DNA of 5,176 nt from Coleofasciculus sp. S288 (GTDB lineage Bacteria; Cyanobacteriota; Cyanobacteriia; Cyanobacteriales; Coleofasciculaceae): positions 1 to 5,176 of the forward strand of contig JAIUYC010000400.1 of assembly GCA_020216575.1 (NCBI GenBank), given 5' to 3'. Position numbers and translations under genes: made by a program. Below the pieces are notes generated by a model. It was given only the letters and a program-made list of their open reading frames with translations, searched no databases and was not told where the DNA came from. Shown piece by piece: positions 1 to 5,176 of the stretch (its first letter is position 1; each line of letters starts with the position of its first letter).

Positions 1-1930
1 AAATCCGAGGCGCACCGATAGGAATGCTGGCACGAATGCGTTCGCTGGAGGTTTGCAGAGTCCCCGCACCATCGGTAGCGACGCCAATTCCAATGTTTTT
101 GACGTAGTATTCAGGTAATCCACCAGCACCGATGGTATTCACGGGACTAAGGGTAAAGCCATAACCGTGGGTATAAATCAAGTGTTGGTTAACCCAGGTT
201 TGAGCCTGTTCGGGAACGGCACTGTAGTCTAATTCACGCGCTGCGATAATCACTTGTTGCTTCTCGGTCGTGACTGGAGGTGCCTCAAGCGGTTCGGCAT
301 TGGGTGCAGGAACAATCGGGGGTACTGCCTCTACTTCACTTTGCAGGGTGTAGCGATCAATATCGGCATCAGGAAATTTGTAATAGAGTCGAATTTGTTG
401 CAGTTGGCGATTCGTTTGCAGAAGTGGGCGCGTATCCCAGAGGCGGATATTGCGAATTGTCAGGTCATTTTCTGCTAGGCTAGCGGCAGTGAGTTCGCCT
501 TCGGGGAAAAAGGTTTCAACTTCAATATCTTCCAGAGCGAATGCTTGTCGGGTCAGGGCAATGCTGCGCTGAATGTACGGTTGTTCCCGTGCCAGTTCAT
601 TGGGTTGGACGACAAAGCGTTGAACCCCTGTCGGTACGACAGCGCTTGCCGTCACAGCTACCACCAGGTACAGTACCAGTACCATCAACAGCCTCTTTCC
701 CGTTGTCTTGAGATGCTGGAACCAGAAAATGGTTTTCACGAGAAGGAAGATGGCGATCGCTGCTGCCAGGATACTTAAACCTGTATAAAGGGGTAACTGA
801 GCCTTGACGGCAGTGTAGTTTGCCCCATAGATGACGCCACGGGTGGAATAGAGTAATTCGTAGCGCAATAGCCAATGATGAAGAGCGAGTGCTGCTGCAA
901 CGCTGCTAGCTAGTCCGTACAGATGGCGCAGTTGCCTAGGAGAAAAGCCTGGAAATTTCCCTTGAGAGAGGCTATCTCCCGACGTTAAATAAATCAGCGT
1001 TACGGCTATTAGACTGAATAAAAACAGTCCCCCCAGCCAAAAGTCAAACAGCTGCCACAGGGGAAAGCTAAATACATAAAAGCTAATATCTCGCCCAAAT
1101 AGTGGCTCAACCGCATTAAAGGCTGTGGGATGGAAATACTGTAAAGTCCTAGTCCAGTGTTCAGCGAACACCAAACCAAAGAACAAACTCATCGCTACGG
1201 CGATCGCTGTTAACCAAAACTGGGAATTGACAATCAGCGCGATCGCAATCAACACCAGTACAGCCCCCTGCAAAATCTGAATGGGAATGGGCAACTCCTG
1301 TAACAGCAACTGTTGTACAGATACCCAATTCAAAAAGGATGGCAGTGGCGGCGTTACATTGGGTAGACTCCAATCCCGATGCCAAAAGCCTAGAGCGATT
1401 CTGCTGTAGTGCAGTAGCATCACTCCCACTACTAGGCTAAGGACGATGACTGTTGGCAAAAGCGATCGCAGCGTTAGAGTTACTGATGACTCAGGAACAT
1501 TTTGCTTCCGCAACGGGTGATTGGGGATTGGTGAAAGGAAGGGGTTAGGGAAACCAGGGGGCTGAGGGCTAGTCGAACGAGATGCTGTACTGCCACTGAG
1601 AACTTGAGTTGAGAAGTCCCTAGTCTCTAGTCGCCAGTCCCCAATTGCTGCCGTCCTCCCTTTTCCCAGTCCCCACTCACCAGCCCCAAGTTTCCACTTG
1701 AGCCGATTTGCGAGAAACAAGTTGCTAAGGGAAAATCCAGCCGATATGCTGGCTACAACAGTCCACAAACCGAGCTGAGTCTGCAAGCGCAACAGGAACG
1801 CCTGTAAATAACCAACTTTCTGAAACCATAAAATTTCTGTGACCAAGTGAGACAGCAAATCCCAACTCAGCCACAGTCCCAGTAGCAAGATAACAGAGCG
1901 AAAAATAGGGTTCCAGAAGCGTCTTCCCAT
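1..1930 (-). CDS. UPF0182 family multi-pass membrane protein, partial (N-terminal 643 residues; C-terminus beyond left edge)
   Basis: An open frame runs without a stop from ATG 1930-1928 to the left edge (643 codons). About 8 hydrophobic segments lie near residues 9-29, 52-74, 153-173, 219-255 (one or two), 295-315, 336-354, 382-402 and 414-434; a soluble part follows. Family-like stretches include FGRDISFYVF (~278-287), VVQPNELAREQPYI (~440-453), YTHGYGFTLSPVN (~586-598) and GLPEYYVKNIG (~604-614). Family members are usually 900-1000 residues, so roughly 300 are missing. An in-frame TGA four codons upstream, with no start codon between, fixes this ATG as the most upstream start. No Shine-Dalgarno precedes it; a CCCCTGA heptad array is there instead. 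Residues ~82-146 (Gly/Trp-rich, then Pro/Ser-rich), between segments 2 and 3, are encoded by degenerate heptad repeats and look like an inserted linker. The family is conserved in cyanobacteria and actinobacteria but its function is not established. Family assignment is from recognised motifs, without a search. Confidence 0.88.
   Translation of the reverse strand, partial: MGRRFWNPIFRSVILLLGLWLSWDLLSHLVTEILWFQKVGYLQAFLLRLQTQLGLWTVVASISAGFSLSNLFLANRLKWKLGAGEWGLGKGRTAAIGDWRLETRDFSTQVLSGSTASRSTSPQPPGFPNPFLSPIPNHPLRKQNVPESSVTLTLRSLLPTVIVLSLVVGVMLLHYSRIALGFWHRDWSLPNVTPPLPSFLNWVSVQQLLLQELPIPIQILQGAVLVLIAIALIVNSQFWLTAIAVAMSLFFGLVFAEHWTRTLQYFHPTAFNAVEPLFGRDISFYVFSFPLWQLFDFWLGGLFLFSLIAVTLIYLTSGDSLSQGKFPGFSPRQLRHLYGLASSVAAALALHHWLLRYELLYSTRGVIYGANYTAVKAQLPLYTGLSILAAAIAIFLLVKTIFWFQHLKTTGKRLLMVLVLYLVVAVTASAVVPTGVQRFVVQPNELAREQPYIQRSIALTRQAFALEDIEVETFFPEGELTAASLAENDLTIRNIRLWDTRPLLQTNRQLQQIRLYYKFPDADIDRYTLQSEVEAVPPIVPAPNAEPLEAPPVTTEKQQVIIAARELDYSAVPEQAQTWVNQHLIYTHGYGFTLSPVNTIGAGGLPEYYVKNIGIGVATDGAGTLQTSSERIRASIPIGAPRI
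1515..1694. repeat. Degenerate heptanucleotide repeat blocks inside the UPF0182 gene
   Basis: Two blocks show a 7-bp rhythm. The right block (1614-1694) reads on the plus strand aagtccc, tagtctc, tagtcgc, cagtccc (1614-1641), then after a 25-bp irregular part cagtccc, cactcac, cagcccc, aagtttc (1667-1694). The left block (1515-1570) is G-rich on the plus strand: gggtgat, tggggat, tggtgaa, then looser units to gggggct and gagggct. The blocks are in opposite orientation: 1520-1531 (attggggattgg) and 1634-1645 (ccagtccccaat) are inverted copies matching at 11 of 12 positions. The reading frame stays open throughout. The encoded segment (residues ~82-146) has low complexity. It resembles the short tandemly repeated sequences of cyanobacterial genomes, normally intergenic. 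Confidence 0.6.
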
Positions 1931-1933
1931 TGT

Positions 1934-1992
1934 CAGTAGTCAGGGGTCAGGGGTCAGGGGTCAACAGGGGTCAAGGTTCAGGGTTCAGTACT
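1934..1992. repeat. CAGGGGT heptanucleotide array at the UPF0182 start
   Basis: Three perfect contiguous copies of caggggt occupy 1941-1961. A caa triplet follows, then a fourth copy at 1965-1971 and degenerate units caaggtt, cagggtt, cagtact up to 1992; cagtagt precedes at 1934-1940. On the coding (minus) strand the array reads as repeated CCCCTGA and ends 3 bp before the UPF0182 ATG. The leader therefore has no purine-rich ribosome binding site. Confidence 0.85.
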
Positions 1993-2049
1993 CACTAGCC
2001 ATTTTAAGTCCAGCGTTCAGTCACGGGACGAAGAATCAAATCAAAGAAA

Positions 2050-2084
2050 CAACTGACAACTGACAACTGACAACTGACAACTAA
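2050..2084. repeat. CAACTGA heptanucleotide array abutting the hemA stop codon
   Basis: Four perfect tandem copies of caactga run from 2050 to 2077, with a fifth one-mismatch copy (caactaa) at 2078-2084. The array directly abuts the hemA TAG (2085-2087), so the hemA 3' untranslated region begins with repeated TTGTCAG on the RNA strand. It differs in sequence from the CAGGGGT array 58 bp away but shares the 7-bp unit length. No convincing Rho-independent terminator was seen in the 154-bp hemA-UPF0182 spacer. Confidence 0.88.
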
Positions 2085-3371
2085 CTAGCTAAATTGCTTG
2101 CCTGTATCCAAGTTAAAGAGCATTTGTAACGATTGCATGGCTTGGTGTCGAGCCTCAATATCTTGCTGCGCTCGTAGCTGCACCATGGGGTCGTGCAGGA
2201 TTTTGTTGACGATCCCCCGTGTCAGGGCTTCGATGACGGCCTGATGTTTTTCAGCAAATTCTGAGCCTAAGCGCGATAAGGCTTTTTCTAGTTCTTGCTC
2301 CCGGATTGTTTCTATTTTGTCTCGCAGGCAGTTAATTGTAGGTACTGTGTCGAGCGATCGCCACCACATATCAAACGTTGCTACTTCTTCCTCCAACAGC
2401 ACCTCGGCTTCCATGGCCATCTGGCGGCGGCTTTCCTGATTCTGCGCCACCACAGCTTTTAAATCGTCTACGTTAAATGCCTGTACGTTCTCTAGCTCAT
2501 TGGCATCCGCCGCGACATTGCGAGGGACAGAGATATCAAACAGCATCAACGATCGAGCCGGATCGAGAGCCGCTTCTAGTTTCGACCGATTGAGTAGGGG
2601 TTCGGTAGAAGACGTGCTGGTAAATACGAGGTCGGAATTTGCAATCACCGCCATCATTTCTGAAAGTGGACGCAGTTCCAGTTGTGCCTCTGGAAACTGA
2701 TTCGCTAATTCCTCAGCTCGCCGAGGGGAGCGATTTACAATCGAGATACTTCCAGCGCCTTTTGACACGAGGTGTTTTACCAGCAAGCAGGACATCTTAC
2801 CCGCACCGATAATCGCGACGCGGCAAGCTGCTAGGTTCTGGACTTTCACTTGAGCCAATTCCACAGCCGCAGAGCTGATGGAGACAGCCCCTGTCCCGAT
2901 ACTGGTTTCCGTGCGAACTCGCTTGCCTGCTGCGATCGCATCTTTAAAGAGTCGGTTGAGCAGGCGTCCGATCCCGTTGTGTTGCTGACCGAGTTTGTGG
3001 GTGTTTTTGACCTGCGCCAAAATTTGTCCTTCTCCAAGCACCAAGCTATCAAGTCCCGCAGCTACGCGCATTAGGTGCATCACCGCATCCTGGTGCAATA
3101 AGACAAAAAGGTGTTGCCGCAACTGATGTAGAGGGATTTGACTGTGTTCTGAGAGGAACTGGCTCACTTCTCGAATTCCTGGCTCCGTTTCCGTTGCCAC
3201 CAGATAAATTTCCATTCGATTGCAAGTGCTGAGAATGGCGACTTCTTCGATGTGGGGGTAGCTGCACAGCGCTTGCATCGCGCTTTCCATCTTCGTTTCC
3301 GGAACGCTGAGTTTTTCCCGAACCTCAACTGGCGCTGTTTTGTGGCTTAGACCTACAACGGCGATATGCAT
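2085..3371 (-). CDS. hemA: Glutamyl-tRNA reductase (HemA)
   Basis: This enzyme reduces the glutamyl group of glutamyl-tRNA(Glu) with NADPH to glutamate-1-semialdehyde, the first committed step of C5-pathway tetrapyrrole synthesis (heme, chlorophyll, phycobilins), in the cytosol. The 428-residue length is normal for the cyanobacterial enzyme. The N-terminal catalytic domain opens with [17 protein letters not shown] (5-21) and holds the nucleophile Cys50 in STCNRMEIY (48-56), a family-conserved His99 and [18 protein letters not shown] (105-122). The NADPH-binding Rossmann domain has IIGAGKMS (187-194), followed by a [12 protein letters not shown] segment typical of the NADP site. The C-terminal part is helical and fits the dimerisation domain. 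The ATG at 3371-3369 is preceded by GGAG five bases upstream, which supports this start. All key residues are present and no frame break is visible. A glpX neighbour is common in cyanobacteria. Upstream lie a possible TTGACA promoter box and an inverted repeat; a terminator at 3726-3753 probably separates hemA from upstream transcription. Confidence 0.98.
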   Translation of the reverse strand: MHIAVVGLSHKTAPVEVREKLSVPETKMESAMQALCSYPHIEEVAILSTCNRMEIYLVATETEPGIREVSQFLSEHSQIPLHQLRQHLFVLLHQDAVMHLMRVAAGLDSLVLGEGQILAQVKNTHKLGQQHNGIGRLLNRLFKDAIAAGKRVRTETSIGTGAVSISSAAVELAQVKVQNLAACRVAIIGAGKMSCLLVKHLVSKGAGSISIVNRSPRRAEELANQFPEAQLELRPLSEMMAVIANSDLVFTSTSSTEPLLNRSKLEAALDPARSLMLFDISVPRNVAADANELENVQAFNVDDLKAVVAQNQESRRQMAMEAEVLLEEEVATFDMWWRSLDTVPTINCLRDKIETIREQELEKALSRLGSEFAEKHQAVIEALTRGIVNKILHDPMVQLRAQQDIEARHQAMQSLQMLFNLDTGKQFS

Positions 3372-3376
3372 GTTTT

Positions 3377-3380
3377 CTCC
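3377..3380 (-). promoter_or_regulatory. hemA ribosome binding site
   Basis: On the minus strand GGAG is followed by AAAAC and then the ATG at 3371-3369. The 5-base gap is a workable Shine-Dalgarno spacing. This selects the assigned hemA start and contrasts with the UPF0182 gene, which lacks such a site. Confidence 0.75.
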
Positions 3381-3476
3381 AAATACTTGTTGTCGTTTCG
3401 GTTAGATATCAGAATGTTTTTAACGAGAACTCTGGAGGGTTGCGACCTATATTTTCTCAAAAATTGTGTCTATAAC

Positions 3477-3505
3477 AACTATTAAATGAATTAGTTTAAT
3501 GTCAA
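3477..3505 (-). promoter_or_regulatory. Candidate hemA promoter (-35 TTGACA)
   Basis: A perfect TTGACA lies on the minus strand at 3505-3500. A 17-bp spacer leads to ATAGTT at 3482-3477, a poor -10 match; TTTAAT at 3486-3481 is better but leaves only 13 bp. The surroundings are AT-rich and about 105 bp upstream of the hemA start. The -35 box is clear but its -10 partner is not, so this is only a candidate. From here to hemA (3372-3476) I saw no other structure. Confidence 0.3.
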
Positions 3506-3567
3506 CTACCTTGTCTCTATGAGCCTGGCTAGTAAGTAGAGCAACATAAATGAACACAGCTTACTTC

Positions 3568-3637
3568 TAGGGTGAGCATTGCCCATTGTTCCCTACGGAT
3601 TTGAACTAGAGGGTTTTAGCGGACAATGCTCACCTTA
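3568..3637. repeat. MITE-like inverted repeat between the RNA terminator and hemA
   Basis: Arms at 3568-3584 (core ggtgagcattg, then ccc) and 3621-3637 (core caatgctcacc) are inverted copies matching at 15 of 17 positions, with 11 perfect consecutive bases, around a 36-bp loop. A second, shorter inverted pair, taagtaga at 3533-3540 and tctactta at 3654-3661, flanks it symmetrically, making a nested palindrome of about 129 bp. The core resembles the gggcattgccc-type palindromes scattered between cyanobacterial genes. No T-run follows on either strand, so it is not a standard terminator. No target-site duplication was identified. Confidence 0.55.
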
Positions 3638-3725
3638 CGTTTAATGGTGTCCATCTACTTAATTTATTACTCAACAACTATTTATCTTTAAAACCAGTTT
3701 ACCTAAGTAGGGCAGATTTCAGTAC

Positions 3726-3753
3726 AAAAAACGAAGAGAGGTCAGAACCTCTC
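3726..3753 (-). terminator. Rho-independent terminator, minus strand
   Basis: On the minus strand GAGAGGT (3753-3747), loop TCTG (3746-3743) and ACCTCTC (3742-3736) form a perfect 7-bp stem. TTCG and then six T (3731-3726) follow. It fits intrinsic termination only on this strand, since no T-run follows on the plus strand. It lies about 550 nt past the glpX stop and about 355 bp before hemA, so it most probably ends the candidate small RNA and any glpX readthrough. Confidence 0.75.
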
Positions 3754-3918
3754 ATAGAAATAGAATAAGTGAACGGAGCTTCAAAGGGTACGCTTCACGA
3801 CTAGGTTCGCGCTTAGCTTCAGAACCGCTCTCTTCCCTGGTTAAGATCGCGTAGTAATACTTACTCGAGGAAAGCAATCCTCTCACTCTTATTAATTAGT
3901 TTCTTCAAATCCGAGTAT
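3726..3918 (-). ncRNA. Candidate small structured RNA (~190 nt), unassigned family
   Basis: A candidate promoter (TGCTATACT at 3932-3924) and a good Rho-independent terminator bound about 190 nt in which no convincing protein is encoded. Several nested pairings are possible on the minus strand. AATAA (3893-3889) and GTGA (3886-3883) pair with TTATT (3768-3764) and TCAC (3772-3769). TACGC (3853-3849) pairs with GCGTA (3793-3789), and GGTTC (3826-3822) with GAACC (3808-3804). A hairpin GAGGA-TTGCTT-TCCTC (3882-3867) branches off the 5' side. GAGAGG in that hairpin (3884-3879) repeats the terminator's upstream arm, so it could in principle pair with the downstream arm. Length and rod-like layout recall 6S RNA, but I do not recognise the sequence as 6S, tmRNA, RNase P RNA, SRP RNA or a known Yfr RNA. 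A hemA leader attenuator is an alternative. The 5' end is inferred. Confidence 0.45.
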
Positions 3919-3948
3919 GAAGAAGTATAGCACTCCTTCCATACTCGG
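3911..3948. promoter_or_regulatory. 9-bp dyad around the candidate small-RNA promoter
   Basis: Perfect inverted copies ccgagtatg (3911-3919) and catactcgg (3940-3948) are separated by 20 bp. The putative -10 element lies in that gap, and the inferred transcription start falls at the edge of the left arm. The position would suit an operator where a dimeric regulator blocks the promoter. If transcription started upstream it would instead form an RNA hairpin. No regulator family is recognised from the half-site. Confidence 0.4.
3924..3932 (-). promoter_or_regulatory. Extended -10 promoter for the candidate small RNA
   Basis: On the minus strand TGC directly precedes TATACT (3929-3924), giving an extended -10 element (TGnTATACT) that can work without a good -35. 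TTGAAG upstream is 21 bp away, too far for a standard -35. An initiating A about six bases past the box would be at 3918 or 3916. Confidence 0.4.
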
Positions 3949-3979
3949 GTCTTCAATCCACTGATCGGTACTTCAATAA

Positions 3980-4007
3980 CAGTGTTCAGTGACCAGTGAG
4001 CAGTGAC
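3980..4007. repeat. CAGTGNN heptanucleotide array, left arm
   Basis: Four contiguous units, cagtgtt, cagtgac, cagtgag and cagtgac, fill 3980-4007. It is the inverted counterpart of the array at 4263-4294: the segment 3987-4008 pairs with 4263-4285 in three runs of 8, 6 and 6 bases with only single mismatches or a one-base bulge between them. Confidence 0.8.
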
Positions 4008-4262
4008 CGAATTGCTAGTAGTTATGGATTGGGAGTCAGAGTCCCCCAGCTTGATAGTGCAGGCTGGCAGAAATAACTGATCAGTTTCCAAGCGGCTGAA
4101 CACCTTACACTCAAAGAATTTTTGACTTTTGAGTGCGTCGGGTTTGGGAACCTGCGTTCCTCCCCATGGAGACGCGCCCGGAGGGTTTTGAATGCGTGAC
4201 TTCCAAGGTAACGGTAATAAGTAGTTGATCTTGGTTGGGGTTTAAATTCCTATCCAAAACTT
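4008..4262. other. Gene-free spacer segment with small hairpins, enclosed by inverted heptad arrays
   Basis: No protein or known RNA gene is seen here. It holds a perfect 12-bp palindrome aactgatcagtt (4075-4086) and an 8-bp hairpin, cactcaaa (4108-4115) with tttgagtg (4128-4135). An imperfect direct repeat is present, ttttgagtgcgt (4127-4138) and ttttgaatgcgt (4186-4197), 11 of 12 identical. A GC-rich stretch between those copies contains the small stem ggaac-ctgc-gttcc (4147-4160). Such mosaics of short palindromes are common in repeat-rich cyanobacterial spacers. None is followed by a T-run that would make it a glpX terminator. Confidence 0.55.
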
Positions 4263-4294
4263 GGTCACTGTTCACTGCTTCACTGGTTACTGAC
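4263..4294. repeat. CACTGNN heptanucleotide array next to the glpX stop, right arm
   Basis: Units cactgtt (4266-4272), cactgct (4273-4279), then after one extra base cactggt (4281-4287) and tactgac (4288-4294) form a degenerate heptad array ending six bases from the glpX TAG. It is inverted relative to the 3980-4007 array. In a glpX transcript the two could fold into a long stem with a loop of about 254 nt. Confidence 0.7.
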
Positions 4295-4300
4295 TTAAGC

Positions 4301-5176
4301 CTACCTTAGTTGCATGTACTTGGGTTGATCGAACATATGGATGGTGTCCACAAACCGAGCCGTCTTGGACTGGCTGGAAATCACTAGGCTCTGAGTCCGC
4401 GCTCCGCCGTGGAAGAACCGGACGCCTTCCATCAAGGTTCCAGGGGTAATACCACAAGCAGCAAACAGCACTGTCTGACCAGAGGCTAGCTCGTCAGCGT
4501 TGTATACTTTATCTGGATCGGTGATGCCCATGGATTTGAGCCGATCAAGATTGCTCTCTCTGCTTTCGCCAATCAGACCCGTTTTCACAATTTCGGGGTC
4601 GTAGACGAGCTGACCCTGAAAATGTCCACCCAAGCAGCGCATCGCTGCTGCTGAGATGACGCCTTCGGGCGCTGCACCAATTCCCATCAAGGCGTGGATG
4701 TTAGTCCCTGCAAAGGCGCAGGAGATGGCGGCTGAAACGTCGCCATCACTGATCAACCGCACCCTAGCACCGGCTTCGCGGATTTCCTGGATGAGTTCCT
4801 TGTGGCGATCGCGTTTCATGACAACGACCACTAGTTCCTCAATTGCTCGGTCTAGGCACTCGGAGAGAATTTTCAGGTTTTCGGTAGCTGACTTGTTAAT
4901 ATCTACATGACCCTGTGCCGCTGCGGGGGCTGCCAGTTTCTTCATGTAAAAGTCAGGGGCGGCAAACAACCCCCCCTTCTCAGAAATCGCCAGCACTGCC
5001 ATTGAACCATTTTGCCCGTATGCCACCAGGTTGGTGCCTTCGCAAGGGTCAACAGCAATGTCAATTTCCATCAGTTCGTTTGGGTTGCAGAAGTTCTTGG
5101 CATCCTCACGAGTACAGATTCCAACTTCTTCGCCGATGTAGAGCATGGGGGCGTCGTCTCGCTCCCCTTCTCCAAT
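4301..5176 (-). CDS. glpX: Class II fructose-1,6-bisphosphatase / sedoheptulose-1,7-bisphosphatase, partial (N-terminus beyond right edge)
   Basis: The enzyme removes the 1-phosphate from fructose-1,6-bisphosphate and, in cyanobacteria, sedoheptulose-1,7-bisphosphate, serving the Calvin cycle and gluconeogenesis in the cytosol. The visible 291 codons end at TAG 4303-4301; the frame stays open to the right edge. Cyanobacterial homologues are about 345 residues, so about 54 are missing. The fragment begins inside the metal-site motif [16 protein letters not shown] (visible residues 1-16). Then come [11 protein letters not shown] (39-49; the acidic DPxEGT metal/phosphate site), KRDRH (121-125), SDGDV (143-147), [14 protein letters not shown] (165-178) and [16 protein letters not shown] (243-258), all GlpX signatures. 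The ATG at 5146-5144 lies inside the conserved motif and is not the real start. Cysteines at visible positions 21, 30 and 44 would be near 75, 84 and 98 in a 345-residue protein, close to the pair implicated in redox control of the cyanobacterial enzyme; that mapping is inferred. It is co-oriented with hemA, about 930 bp away. Confidence 0.96.
   Translation of the reverse strand: MGEGERDDAPMLYIGEEVGICTREDAKNFCNPNELMEIDIAVDPCEGTNLVAYGQNGSMAVLAISEKGGLFAAPDFYMKKLAAPAAAQGHVDINKSATENLKILSECLDRAIEELVVVVMKRDRHKELIQEIREAGARVRLISDGDVSAAISCAFAGTNIHALMGIGAAPEGVISAAAMRCLGGHFQGQLVYDPEIVKTGLIGESRESNLDRLKSMGITDPDKVYNADELASGQTVLFAACGITPGTLMEGVRFFHGGARTQSLVISSQSKTARFVDTIHMFDQPKYMQLR

Noticed and set aside
597..875. 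Open frames antisense or out of frame to the UPF0182 gene, including 1161-1385 minus and 254-778 plus
   Set aside because: They overlap a frame with clear family motifs and membrane segments; they are shadows.
1993..2049. Possible hemA terminator (GTCC...GGAC followed by TTAAAAT on the minus strand)
   Set aside because: The stem is only 4 bp with a long loop and no real T-run.
2500..3267. Open frames on either strand within hemA
   Set aside because: HemA is full length with intact catalytic and NADPH motifs across this range, so these are shadow frames.
3571..3634. Possible tRNA, because the ends pair over a ~64-nt span
   Set aside because: The end stem is too long (11 perfect bases), there is no T-loop GTTCRA motif or anticodon arm, and the overall length is short. 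It is better described as an inverted repeat.
3860..3885. The string gaggaaag on the plus strand, recalling the start of the conserved RNase P RNA motif
   Set aside because: The bases that should follow (tccgggc) are absent, and none of the other conserved RNase P RNA segments is found nearby.
3861..4103. 80-codon open frame on the minus strand in the glpX-hemA spacer
   Set aside because: It runs through a heptad array and the promoter dyad, has a composition unlike the neighbouring proteins, no recognisable domain and no clear ribosome binding site. It looks like chance coding.
5144..5146. ATG as the start of glpX
   Set aside because: It is the Met inside the conserved [15 protein letters not shown] motif and the frame stays open to the window edge, so the true start is outside.

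Overview
The window looks like a cyanobacterial chromosome segment. It carries seven copies of the HIP1 octamer GCGATCGC in about 5.2 kb and families of 7-bp tandem repeats typical of filamentous and some larger unicellular cyanobacteria. All three protein genes are of cyanobacterial type. GC content is about 50%. Genus cannot be fixed from the sequence alone.

Layout: all three protein genes are on the minus strand, so transcription runs from right to left. At the right edge is the C-terminal part of glpX, the class II fructose-1,6-/sedoheptulose-1,7-bisphosphatase (4301 to beyond 5176). A long intergenic stretch of about 930 bp follows (3372-4300). Next come a complete hemA, glutamyl-tRNA reductase (2085-3371), a 154-bp spacer, and the N-terminal two thirds of a UPF0182-family multi-pass membrane protein (1930 to beyond position 1).

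The glpX-hemA spacer is the richest part. Next to the glpX stop lies a pair of inverted heptanucleotide arrays (3987-4008 and 4263-4285) enclosing about 254 bp with further small hairpins and an imperfect direct repeat. Then comes a likely minus-strand transcription unit with no convincing protein: an extended -10 promoter inside a 9-bp dyad, about 190 nt with several possible stems, and a clear Rho-independent terminator (3726-3753). I read this as a candidate small RNA; an attenuated hemA leader is less likely. Between it and hemA is a MITE-like inverted repeat (3568-3637) and a weak candidate hemA promoter.

Heptanucleotide repeats recur: directly after the hemA stop codon, directly before the UPF0182 start where a Shine-Dalgarno should be, just past the glpX stop, and in degenerate form inside the UPF0182 coding sequence, where they appear to encode an extra-membrane linker.

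Functionally, glpX serves the Calvin cycle and gluconeogenesis, and hemA commits glutamate to heme, chlorophyll and bilin synthesis. Both support photosynthetic growth. The membrane protein has no established function. The three genes are co-oriented, but the long spacers and the terminator argue against one simple operon.
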